DNA of 64,000 nucleotides, from assembly GCA_037178675.1 (NCBI GenBank), contig JAYMGJ010000206.1, forward strand, positions 1 to 64,000, in the 5' to 3' direction. Each line of letters opens with the position of its first letter. Within the stretch, counting starts at the first letter, position 1. This DNA comes from Scleroderma bovista. Lineage: Eukaryota > Basidiomycota > Agaricomycetes > Boletales > Sclerodermataceae. The translations under genes and the position numbers were made by a program. Positions 10,466-20,499 of the stretch are shown in pieces. Below the pieces are notes generated by a model. That model saw only the letters and a list, made by a program, of their open reading frames with translations. It did no database searches and was not told where the DNA came from.

Positions 10466-12564
10466 GTCATGCACCAAACAGGTTTGGTACAGTGAACATG
10501 GAAGATAACGCCTATATCGAATGATCCTTATGCGAAGGATAAGCACGACGGACCCTCATCGTAGCCATCTATCACACAAGACAACTATCCTGATGCGAGA
10601 GATGAATGCCAATGCAGACAGTCATCTATCGCACGAGAACCGCCAAGAAGCAGAAGAAACTGAAGGAATAACGTCAATTGTGGTATGAGAAAGGAATGCA
10701 CACGTCTGCAGTCCAACTCCCATACCAGAACGATCAAAGAAGCCGAAGAATTGATGGAGAAACGAAGGAGAAAGAGAAGAAATGATTTTTAGCGCCCAAA
10801 TGTCATTTTTAGGCGCCCAGTGCCGGCATTCCGATATTTTGAATAGCTCTGTTGTTTCTGAAGCTATCAGGCACGTGACTATACCATCAGAAAGCCTAGA
10901 GCGTGGTCTATCTGCCTGTCAAGTTCCGACGCAAATCCGTTCATTTCCCACGGAGATATTCCCCCCGCAATCCAGACGTTCACTTCATCGCTCACTATGG
11001 AGTCCGTATTTTCTCTGGATCATTTCTCCGCTATTGCTGCAGATCTCCACTATGTCCTGCTCTTAGGACAGCCTCTCCCAGAGTTCCCGTGCACTGCCTG
11101 GCACATATCTTCCCAGCCTGCTCCCTCAGTCCCTCTCGTTCTCGGTCAGCGCGTTCTCCTCGTCAGTCCTGCGTCAAGGACGTACTTTGGTCATCTTAGG
11201 TCTATTGTCAAGCTTGAGAAGTCTTCTCTGGTCGTCTCTGTGTCCCCTGAGCCCTCAGCCTATGGTCCCTTCCTCCCAGATACTTGCCATGTCCATCTTC
11301 CTCTGTCGTTCATCTCACTTCCCTGGATGCGCCGAATTCAATACTCTATCCGCTTCCCTACTTTCAGACGACGTCCCCCAGCACCATGACAGTTATTCCC
11401 CCCCACTTTATAGTGCTATTAGGAAGAAGAACCCTCTCTCGTTCTTTCCCAGAAGAGAGCTCGTCAAGGGAGCCCATGGTTGTGCTTCAGCGGCGCTAGA
11501 ACACATGCACTATACTTTAGTGTATGCTGACCCCCCAAAAAGACCTCTGGACCCCTGGTACCCTTCTTGTGGCTGTTTTGTCTCGGATCAATCCCCCTAT
11601 TAATCCCAGATCTTCCCCATTGTTGTCCCATCAAATTCCTGATGGTACACAGCCCCCCATCAAACTTCTTAGGCTGTGCATCAATGACTCCTTCTGCTGT
11701 GCAGTGACTCATCCCTTGCTTACTGATGCTCTCTTGTCATCAGTATTACTCTATCCCTTTCGCATTTTTGGTATATTACTCAGCTGATGACTCACTCCCT
11801 TACCAATCAATCTTGTCATGCAGCTTACTCATTCCTTTACTCAGCAGCTTATTCATGCTTCCTATGCTTACTCATTCCTGCTTATCCCTTGCTTACTGAT
11901 CGCTACAAACCCCTTACAAAGCTCTTACCAATCCCTTACCAATCCTTGACAAATTCTGCTTACTCCCTTCTCTTTTTGTACTTTAATGCTGTGCCCCCCC
12001 ATGTATTTAAACCCCTGGGCTCAGCCCAGTGAAAGAAGACCCAATAGCACGAAATTATCTCTCTCTCAGTCCCTCTCAGTCAGTATCCCCTCAGCTCTTT
12101 GAGTCTTGTAGGCTTCAGTGAAGGTCTAAAGGCTCTGATATTCAAGTTTTATCCAATCTATTCAAGTCCAAGTCTTTCTCTAGGCTCAAGCGGAGTCTAG
12201 CCTGTCAATCCTTCATCCCCTATTGCTTCTGGACGTCAGGAGCCCCCTTGCCCCTTTGCTGCACCAACCTCTAGGTGTAGTATCACTGTTTCAGTCCCAG
12301 TCAACCCAATCCCCGCTTTGACACTTCCTAGGCTTTAGGAAGAGTCCAGACACCTATCCCCTTCGTCTTCTATTACTCCTGTACCCCAGGAGTATCCTGC
12401 ATCACCGTCTGCATCACCCTGTTGGTGTAGATCCCCTTCCCCCCTCCTCAGCACATCCTCTCTGGACACTGCGGAGGTAAACCACCACTCGCACATTTTC
12501 GTAGTCCTTTGTTGGTGTTGTGTTTGGGTTATTACTCCGACCCAAGTCCACACTTTGACTCACA
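10466..12564 (+). mobile_element. 2099-bp solo-LTR-like insertion, copy 1
   Basis: This 2099-bp sequence interrupts integrase. The 5-bp target CCGCT is duplicated at 10461-10465 and 12565-12569, and removing one copy plus the insert restores the integrase frame. An equal-length, near-identical copy in the opposite orientation lies at 13731-15829. The ends can also be read as TG...CA with a 4-bp duplication. In this orientation a TATTTAAA box at about 12004 precedes a CT-rich stretch, as expected for an LTR promoter. No long coding frame and no internal pol/gag sequence is present, so a solo LTR of an element not otherwise in the window is the simplest reading. Confidence 0.75.
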
Positions 12565-13730
12565 CCGCTCTGTCTGGCCATCGCCCTCCGGGTGGTAACT
12601 GGAGGTGAAGTGGAGGCGCATGTCGAGGGCCTTTCCGAGTGACCGGAAGAAGTGAGAGACAAACTCTGTACCGCGATCTGAGGTGACGTGGGCGGGAACA
12701 CCGTGCTTGGAGAATACGTGGAGCAGGAAGAGTTTTGCAAGCTCCGGGCTAGTGATGGTGTCGTGAGTAGGAATGAAAATGGCTTGTTGAGAAAGCCTGT
12801 CTACTACGACCAGGATGGCTGTAAAGCCGGTGGATGAAGGGAGTTGCTCTATGAAGTCCATCGAGATGGAATTCCAGGGCTTCTCCGGTACGGGAAGCTG
12901 TTTCAGCAGCCCGTAGGGTCTATGGCGCGGTGTCTTAGCTCTTGCGCAAGAAGTACATGACCGGACGTAGTCTTTGACGAAGGTCCGGAGACCAGGCCAA
13001 GTATACTCACGCCAGATTAGTTCCAGGGTCCGGTTTTGCCCAAAGTGACCAGCGAGAGGGTGATCATGCCTGTACCGGAGGACACGGAGACGGAGATCGT
13101 CTGCGTCCGGTACGTAGATACGACCGTCTAGTCGGAGGAATCCTGCTTCATCAGCGGACCAGCGAGAGTCCGGAGGGTCTGCAAGGTGGATCTGGGCAAT
13201 GGGGTCAGAGGGTAGTGCGGAGAGGATGTCACTATGGAGTGTTTCTACGTCCATGATTGCGACTGCACGGAGGACCGGGAACTCTAGATAGGTAGCGCGA
13301 AGTGAATTAGTGAGCTGTTCTTGAGTGAACACCGGCCGGAGATTTTGGGGGTTAACCCGGGCGTAGCCACTATCCCCCTCTTTGGGGTAGACGTCCCATC
13401 GTCTAGTGAGGGCGTCAGGCTTGGCACTGAGCTTACCAGGGCGGAAGCGAATGACAAGATTAAACTGTGATAGAAACTCGGACCACCGGGCTTGCCGGCG
13501 GGAGAGTACTTTTGAGGTTGAGAAATACTCGAGATTCTTGTGGTCCGTGACGACGTCGATAGGAGAGGCGGAGCCTTCGAGGTAGTGGCGCCAGTTCCGG
13601 AATGCTTCGAAGATAGCAAGCAATTCCTTATCGTGGGTGTCGTAGTTCAGTTCCGGAGCGGTCAAAGTCTGGGAGTAATAGGCGACCGGACGAACTTCTC
13701 CGTCGGCGCAGGTAATAGACAAGATACCGG
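12565..13730 (-). CDS. Gypsy pol, RNase H end and integrase core (part 2)
   Basis: This is the middle part of pol, between the two solo-LTR-like insertions. It starts in RNase H (GILSITCADGEVRPVAYYSQ, then DKELLAIFEAF) and a TDHKNL motif. The integrase follows: an HHCC-type N-terminal zinc region (HPLAGHFG ... CTSCARAK), then the DDE core with Asp in SMDFIEQLP, Asp in TSDRGTEF and Glu in DGQTER. The frame is open across the segment, so both insertions look recent. Confidence 0.92.
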
Positions 13731-15829
13731 TGTGAGTCAAAGTGTGGACTTGGGTCGGAGTAATAACCCAAACACAACACCAACAAAGGACTACGAAAAT
13801 GTGCGAGTGGTGGTTTACCTCCGCAGTGTCCAGAGAGGATGTGCTGAGGAGGGGGGAAGGGGATCTACACCAACAGGGTGATGCAGACGGTGATGCAGGA
13901 TACTCCTGGGGTACAGGAGTAATAGAAGACGAAGGGGATAGGTGTCTGGACTCTTCCTAAAGCCTAGGAAGTGTCAAAGCGGGGATTGGGTTGACTGGGA
14001 CTGAAACAGTGATACTACACCTAGAGGTTGGTGCAGCAAAGGGGCAAGGGGGCTCCTGACGTCCAGAAGCAATAGGGGATGAAGGATTGACAGGCTAGAC
14101 TCCGCTTGAGCCTAGAGAAAGACTTGGACTTGAATAGATTGGATAAAACTTGAATATCAGAGCCTTTAGACCTTCACTGAAGCCTACAAGACTCAAAGAG
14201 CTGAGGGGATACTGACTGAGAGGGACTGAGAGAGAGATAATTTCGTGCTATTGGGTCTTCTTTCACTGGGCTGAGCCCAGGGGTTTAAATACATGGGGGG
14301 GCACAGCATTAAAGTACAAAAAGAGAAGGGAGTAAGCAGAATTTGTCAAGGATTGGTAAGGGATTGGTAAGAGCTTTGTAAGGGGTTTGTAGCGATCAGT
14401 AAGCAAGGGATAAGCAGGAATGAGTAAGCATAGGAAGCATGAATAAGCTGCTGAGTAAAGGAATGAGTAAGCTGCATGACAAGATTGATTGGTAAGGGAG
14501 TGAGTCATCAGCTGAGTAATATACCAAAAATGCGAAAGGGATAGAGTAATACTGATGACAAGAGAGCATCAGTAAGCAAGGGATGAGTCACTGCACAGCA
14601 GAAGGAGTCATTGATGCACAGCCTAAGAAGTTTGATGGGGGGCTGTGTACCATCAGGAATTTGATGGGACAACAATGGGGAAGATCTGGGATTAATAGGG
14701 GGATTGATCCGAGACAAAACAGCCACAAGAAGGGTACCAGGGGTCCAGAGGTCTTTTTGGGGGGTCAGCATACACTAAAGTATAGTGCATGTGTTCTAGC
14801 GCCGCTGAAGCACAACCATGGGCTCCCTTGACGAGCTCTCTTCTGGGAAAGAACGAGAGAGGGTTCTTCTTCCTAATAGCACTATAAAGTGGGGGGGAAT
14901 AACTGTCATGGTGCTGGGGGACGTCGTCTGAAAGTAGGGAAGCGGATAGAGTATTGAATTCGGCGCATCCAGGGAAGTGAGATGAACGACAGAGGAAGAT
15001 GGACATGGCAAGTATCTGGGAGGAAGGGACCATAGGCTGAGGGCTCAGGGGACACAGAGACGACCAGAGAAGACTTCTCAAGCTTGACAATAGACCTAAG
15101 ATGACCAAAGTACGTCCTTGACGCAGGACTGACGAGGAGAACGCGCTGACCGAGAACGAGAGGGACTGAGGGAGCAGGCTGGGAAGATATGTGCCAGGCA
15201 GTGCACGGGAACTCTGGGAGAGGCTGTCCTAAGAGCAGGACATAGTGGAGATCTGCAGCAATAGCGGAGAAATGATCCAGAGAAAATACGGACTCCATAG
15301 TGAGCGATGAAGTGAACGTCTGGATTGCGGGGGGAATATCTCCGTGGGAAATGAACGGATTTGCGTCGGAACTTGACAGGCAGATAGACCACGCTCTAGG
15401 CTTTCTGATGGTATAGTCACGTGCCTGATAGCTTCAGAAACAACAGAGCTATTCAAAATATCGGAATGCCGGCACTGGGCGCCTAAAAATGACATTTGGG
15501 CGCTAAAAATCATTTCTTCTCTTTCTCCTTCGTTTCTCCATCAATTCTTCGGCTTCTTTGATCGTTCTGGTATGGGAGTTGGACTGCAGACGTGTGCATT
15601 CCTTTCTCATACCACAATTGACGTTATTCCTTCAGTTTCTTCTGCTTCTTGGCGGTTCTCGTGCGATAGATGACTGTCTGCATTGGCATTCATCTCTCGC
15701 ATCAGGATAGTTGTCTTGTGTGATAGATGGCTACGATGAGGGTCCGTCGTGCTTATCCTTCGCATAAGGATCATTCGATATAGGCGTTATCTTCCATGTT
15801 CACTGTACCAAACCTGTTTGGTGCGTGAC
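13731..15829 (-). mobile_element. 2099-bp solo-LTR-like insertion, copy 2 (inverted)
   Basis: This is the same 2099-bp sequence as 10466-12564 on the other strand. It is flanked by its own 5-bp duplication, ACCGG (13726-13730 and 15830-15834). It interrupts RNase H just after DASDYAVAG. The only difference from copy 1 that I noticed in the parts compared is GTCACG versus GTCATG at one end, again a CpG site. Together the two copies make a 2.1-kb inverted repeat with a 1.2-kb spacer. Confidence 0.75.
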
Positions 15830-17597
15830 ACCGGCGACAGCATAGTCGGAGGCATCGGTTTCCACGATGATAGGGGTATCCGGAATGAAGTGAGTGAGAA
15901 TGGGCGCAGTAGTGAAGGCATGCTTAAGTGCATTGAACGAACGTCGACAGTCCTCGGAGAAGTTCCAAGGGGCATCCTTCCGGGTGAGTCGGGTAAGGGG
16001 GACCACGATGTCCGAGTAGTTGAATATAAAACGGCAGTAGAAATTGGCGAAGCCTAGGAAGGACTGGATGTCCTTTACCTTTCGAGGTTCAGGCCAGTCG
16101 GAGATGGTCTGGATTTTGTCCGGAGACATAGTTAGACCGTCAGGAGATAGGCGGTAGCCAAGATACTCTACCGAGTCCGAGTGGAACTCGCATTTCTCCG
16201 GTTTGGCGAAGAGGCCATGCAACCGGAGACGGCAGAGTACTTCCCGGACGTGCTGCTGGTGGGACTCCATATCCTCGGAGTAGATGAGGATGTCGTCGAG
16301 GTACACGACGACGCAGACATCCAGCATGTCAGCGAAGATGGTGTTGACAAAGCGCTGGAAGGCTGCAGGGGCGTTAGTGAGGCCAAAGGGCATTACTAAC
16401 CACTTGTAATACCCATAGCGCGTACGGAAGGCGGTCTTCCACTCATCGCCTGGAGCAATCCGGACTAGATGGTACGCGTGCTGGAGGTCGATCTTCGAGT
16501 AGATCTTAGCACGGCTTGGGGAGTCTAGTAGGTCAGAGATTAGGGGGAGTGGATAGCGATCCTTTTTGGTGATTTTGTTTAGGCCTCGGAAGTCAACGCA
16601 GAGGTGGAGTGAACCGTCCTTCTTTTTTACGAAGAGGACCGGAGCAGCATGGGAGGAAGCGGTAGGACGGATGAAACCTGTATTAAGATTCTCGTCGATG
16701 AAGGTCCGGAGAGCGGAGAGCTCAACCGGAGACAGTGAGTAGAGGGTTCCCAGAGGTGGGGAAGTACCTTCTTCAAGGTCGATCTTCAAGTCGTAGTCGC
16801 GATGCAGGGGAAGTTCAGAGGCCTTTGCCTTGCTGAACACATCCGCATAATCGCGATACTCCGGAGGGACGATGTCCAGGTCCGGCAGAGTAGAGGCAGA
16901 GGAAGAACGAGCCTTTGCTGAGTCGGAGGGACGCAGCTGAAGTTGGTATTTGGTAGATCCCTCTAATTTGCATGCATGCACGAATGCGGCTGCGTTAATC
17001 AGGGAGATGTGCGGAGGGGTGCAAACCGGAGTGTTGACAGATGGCACGGGGCCGGGGTCAGATTGGCCGGAGAGGCCGGAGACAGGGTTACCGGACTGAA
17101 CCGGAGAGGGAGTCGACGGGGGCGCTGGCAAACTTTCTGCAAGTGTTCGGAATGTTAAACTGCTCAATACCCAGTCAATCAACGGATTGTAGCGGGTGAG
17201 CCAGTTATGTCCGAGAACAATTTTGCATTCAGAATCCAGTGGATTTAGGTAAAAGGTCATGTGGGTGACATCACTGGATGCGTGGAACTTCACTGATAGG
17301 TCGACGGCTTGAGTAATTACAAAATTCGAGGTACCGTCGAAAAGCCGGAGTACAATCGGGGAAACGGAGTAAGTGAGGAGAGAGTGTCCGAGAGCATATT
17401 TGGTATCTACAAAGCAGTGCGTGGAACCGGAGTCCACAAGCGCACGGAGTTCTGGTAAATTGTGAGACAAGAGGAAAACATGGGGCATAAGAGAGTTTGG
17501 GTCGAAAAGAGCGGACGCGTTGAGGCGGGCCTCCTTGGGTGCACTTCCGGAGTCAACGCAGCTCGCCGGTTGTGCGGAGGGCCGGGAGCTGCTTACT
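15830..17597 (-). CDS. Gypsy pol, protease-reverse transcriptase-RNase H start (part 1)
   Basis: This is the first part of the Gypsy pol. The retropepsin motif is VDSGSTHCFVD, with a second conserved part LGHNWLTRYNP. The reverse transcriptase has FVKKKDGSLHLCVDFRGLN, MPFGLTNAPAAFQ and the catalytic VYLDDILIYS, followed by FLGFANFYCRFI. It ends in RNase H at DASDYAVAG, where the second solo-LTR-like copy is inserted. The frame overlaps the gag end in the -1 position with no ATG of its own near the junction, so it is probably made by frameshifting at 17599-17605. Confidence 0.93.
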
Positions 17598-17605
17598 CTT
17601 TTTTT
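17593..17605 (-). promoter_or_regulatory. Probable -1 ribosomal frameshift site at gag/pol junction
   Basis: On the minus strand seven consecutive A (plus-strand T at 17599-17605) precede GAG TAA, the gag end. Gag reads AAA AAA GAG TAA. Slipping back one base gives AAA AGA GTA AGC and enters the pol frame, which is open from there through the protease. A run of A fits the X XXY YYZ slippery rule. Inferred from frames only. Confidence 0.55.
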
Positions 17606-18646
17606 GACTTGGAGTTGGCACCCGAGTTAGTAGAGTCTGTTTTACTGGACTCAGCAGCGACAGCCGCAGCGCGAGCCTTGGCCTTTTTGGACTTCTTTGG
17701 ACAGTTGTCCACGAAGTGTCCGGTACCTCCACAGAACATGCAGAGGTTGTTTTCAAGCCGCCGTTTGCGCTCGTCAGCAGTCAGCTTCCTGTCCTTACCA
17801 AGCTTGTTGGTTAAATCCGGTTTGGAACCAGACGAGGACTGGTTGCTGGTCGGCTTTGACGAGCCAGAGGTGTTGGTGGAGCTGGGGGAGTTGCCGGTCT
17901 TGGCTTGACCGGACTTGGGGGTGTTGCCTCCGGAGTTGGAGGGCTTGGGAGTGGACGAGGTAGGCTGGCTCTTCGTCGTACGGGAGATCTCATCTTTGCG
18001 CTCCCAATAGCGCGCGTCGATCTCTTGACAAAGGGCTCTCAACCTGTTTAGAGTCAGGGGTTTCCCGACTCGTGCAATCTCATCCTTGAGACGGTCCGGG
18101 AGACCGGAGTAAAACAGGCGACGGAGTGCGCCATCCCCATAGTCCTGGACCTGCGAAGCGAGACAGTTGAAATCTACGATGTACCGTGTAACATGGTACG
18201 AGTCTTTCATCCGGAGATGCTCGAGCTGGTGCTCAGCATCAGCAACTGGGTCGTGAGGTCCAAAGGTACTTTGGAGTTCTGCAACAAAGTGGACCCAGCT
18301 GTCCATCCAGTGCGGACGGTCAGCCGGATTGCCGGAGTTGAGGAGGTCCGGTTCGAACCATTCCAGTGTCATACCTTTTAGATAGGACTGGGCGAACGTC
18401 ACCCTTGCCCTATCTTGACGGAAAGCTTTGGCGCGATCCTGGAAACATAGTTCACACTGGACCAAGAAGGTCTGGAGTTTCTTGGGGTCCGTGCCATCGA
18501 AGGTGTCCAGTTCACAGACCTTGGCACGGGAGGAGGAGGAGGAGTCGTTGGAACAGCGGGAGGAGCGGGAGAGGCGGTTGACGGCGATGGCGAGATTGTG
18601 GAAGACAGCCAGGCTAGGGTCTAGTTCTTCCGTGGCGTCGAGAAAT

Positions 18647-18677
<31 letters not shown>

Positions 18678-19041
18678 CATCTCCGGGGTCGTCCGGATCA
18701 TCTCCGGGACCATCCTCAGGGCCGAACCATTGGAAACGACCAGGTTCGCGATGCTCCGGAGTGGAGTCGCGGCGGTAGGGAAACCTGTCACCAGAAACAG
18801 ATTCATGGCGACCTAAGTCTGCAGAACCGCGAAGGCTCTGAGATGCAGCATCTCGACGCGGAGTCAAAGGTGCTGTGGGGTTTCGAGCTGTAAAGCTCCG
18901 GAATTGGCTTACAGAAGCCGGAGGTTGCCTGCGATTAGACAGGGCTTGCTGGGCGGCAGAAAGGTGAAGGTCGTCTACTGCACCTGCTTCTTCAGCGAGT
19001 GCGGCAGTAGTACGAGCACGAGAGCGCGTAGTCATGGTCAT
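17593..19041 (-). CDS. Gypsy gag polyprotein
   Basis: This is the capsid/nucleocapsid precursor. I chose the ATG at 19041 (MTMTTRSRAR). The N-terminal part is disordered, with a run of nine Asn codons (NNN..., a GTT microsatellite on the + strand at about 18650-18676). The retrotransposon gag core follows (KLQTFLVQCELCFQDRAKAF, then GMTLEWFEPDLL, then LASQVQDYGDGALRRLFYSG). A Ser/Thr/Pro/Lys-rich linker leads to one zinc knuckle, CMFCGGTGHFVDNC (CX2CX4HX4C), and a basic tail. The stop is at 17593-17595. Confidence 0.92.
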
Positions 19042-19108
19042 GAGGAATGAAACTAGTTTGCGTACGAGGCTTGTATAGTGAACCCACACAAGTGTGAGTC
19101 TGAAATAC

Positions 19109-19741
19109 TGTCAAGTCCGGGTCTACTCCGGTAGGGGGTCCGGTCAAGTCCGGACGAAAGCGGATGAGAGGGGAGGTCAGAGGTTTGGGCAGAGGTTAGC
19201 CCAGGCCGGAGTTGCGACCGTTTGGATTCAATGACAAGGACGGCGAGCGTTGATCCCTTGCGTAGGTTCCGGTCAGACGGAGATAGAGACGGAGACAGAC
19301 AGAGGATCAGGAGTAGTGACTTAGATGATTTCAGACTGAGGAGTACAGGATAAACTACAGAGTACTTATACTAAGTAAGAACTAGGGTCGAGTATATACG
19401 GTGACAAGTAAACAGCCTGAAAGACGGACAAGGGACAACCAGAGAAAGTACTAGGTCAGGTCCGATGAAAATAAAGTCAGGTCCGGGTAAAATAAATCAG
19501 ATCCGGTGAAAATGCTACAAGGTATAGGATATATCGAGTTCACGGAGAACTCACATCAAGGCAGGGTAAACGGCGAGGTGTGGTAACGAGCGAATAGAGG
19601 ATAGTCCAAGGGTCGTACTTAACGGAGGCATATCTGCGCGAGCGTGACCAGAGTAAGTGTTGAGCGACCGGAGTTGAGCTGTGGAGCTGCGACGCGACCG
19701 GAGTGACCGGATAAGGCCCGGAGTTGGGCATGGTCGTAACA
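19109..19741 (-). repeat. Gypsy 5' LTR (right copy)
   Basis: This is the partner of 7644-8276, the same 633-bp length and without gaps. On the minus strand it is the promoter-proximal LTR, with gag beginning 68 bp inside the element. Confidence 0.92.
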
Positions 19742-20206
19742 AAACGGGATGGAAAGCTTACCTTGGTCAGTCGAAACGGATGACGACAAGAGCTGCAACG
19801 TTGCACGCAGCCCAAAGGCCGCAACAGAGTCATGTGACCCGAGTCACATGGTCAACGCACATGATACCTCAACAAAGGGACTCACCACGCTCTACAACGC
19901 GCCTGGCTGTCGTGACTTCCAGTCCACGGCTGGATCCAATAAAATAAATGATCTTCCTGCCCATCCGTTTGGTGAATCCAACAATCCGCGCGACCACAAT
20001 GCAATCGAGACGGACGATCCGCCACCCCCAACTACACCCAACGCACGCACTTACTAAAGTACGGACGGCACAGCCACCCGCACGAGATTCGCAACGGACT
20101 CAAGCATCGCACATTGAGTGGGTGCATTATACCATTTGTTTTTATTGTCATAGGTATGCAAACCTATACTATACTATTCTACTAAGGACTACTTGTCGAG
20201 TGGGTG
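19742..20206 (+). other. 3' internal region of the Copia element, non-coding
   Basis: This 465-bp stretch lies between the Gypsy insertion and the Copia 3' LTR. I see no RNase H or other pol motif. It ends in a purine-rich CGAGTGGGTG directly before the LTR, a possible polypurine tract. Confidence 0.6.
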
Positions 20207-20499
20207 TGTTGAAAGACCTACTTCGTCACTACCATTCTCTAGGCTTACTGTTAGTTTCCTTATTTGTGCGACGAGTATCCTTACGTAAGCACAGAGGATT
20301 TTTCATCCACTCGAGGACTCTTTTCCCCTCAGTGTTCCACACCAGACACTGAGGTAAGACATCTAGTCACACTTTCATTTACTTAGTACTAACTTACTTA
20401 GTTTGCCTCTGAGCTAGGTCAGTTATATATCTAGTGTTCCACACCAGACACTGAGTTTGCCTCTGAGCTAGTTCCCTGTGCACGAGCCATCTAACAAAA
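20207..20499 (+). repeat. Copia 3' LTR
   Basis: This is the direct repeat of 5063-5355 with identical length. It is followed at 20500-20504 by CGCAT, the target-site copy inside the transposase codons for Ala-Met-Arg. Confidence 0.88.

Larger units (their letters stand above)
7644..19741 (-). mobile_element. Chromodomain Ty3/Gypsy retrotransposon, nested in Copia and itself interrupted twice
   Basis: Two 633-bp direct LTRs (TGTCAAG...CGTAACA in + orientation) lie at 7644-8276 and 19109-19741. The flanks are AAACA and AAACG, a 5-bp duplication with one CpG-type change. The coding strand is minus, so the 5' LTR is the right-hand one. Gene order is gag (19041-17593), protease-RT-RNase H (17597-15830), RNase H-integrase (13730-12565) and integrase C-terminus with chromodomain (10465-9675). 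A polypurine tract abuts the left LTR. An unusual extra gene runs antisense at 8442-9502. Without its two insertions the element is about 7.9 kb. Confidence 0.93.
5063..20499 (+). mobile_element. Copia-type LTR retrotransposon, gag-only (TR-GAG-like), with nested Gypsy
   Basis: Two direct 293-bp LTRs lie at 5063-5355 and 20207-20499, and both begin TGTTGAAAG. The flanking 5-bp duplication is TGCAT on the left and CGCAT on the right, one CpG transition apart. Directly after the left LTR is a primer binding site that matches the anticodon region of initiator Met-tRNA, as in Copia elements. Inside are a gag ORF with the first part of a protease, then a 300-bp tandem repeat, then the inserted Gypsy element, then 465 bp of non-coding 3' sequence. 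No integrase, reverse transcriptase or RNase H of its own is present. Without the Gypsy insertion it is about 3.3 kb. Confidence 0.85.

Noticed and set aside
10782..11603. Overlapping open frames of 70-140 codons in the 2099-bp insert (and the same again at 14692-15513).
   Set aside because: They overlap in several frames, have no domain features, and are simply the two copies of a non-coding LTR-like sequence.
10466..15829. A single 5.4-kb palindromic transposon with 2.1-kb inverted repeats.
   Set aside because: The middle part is Gypsy pol that continues the frame on both sides, and each arm has its own target duplication. Two separate insertions explain it.
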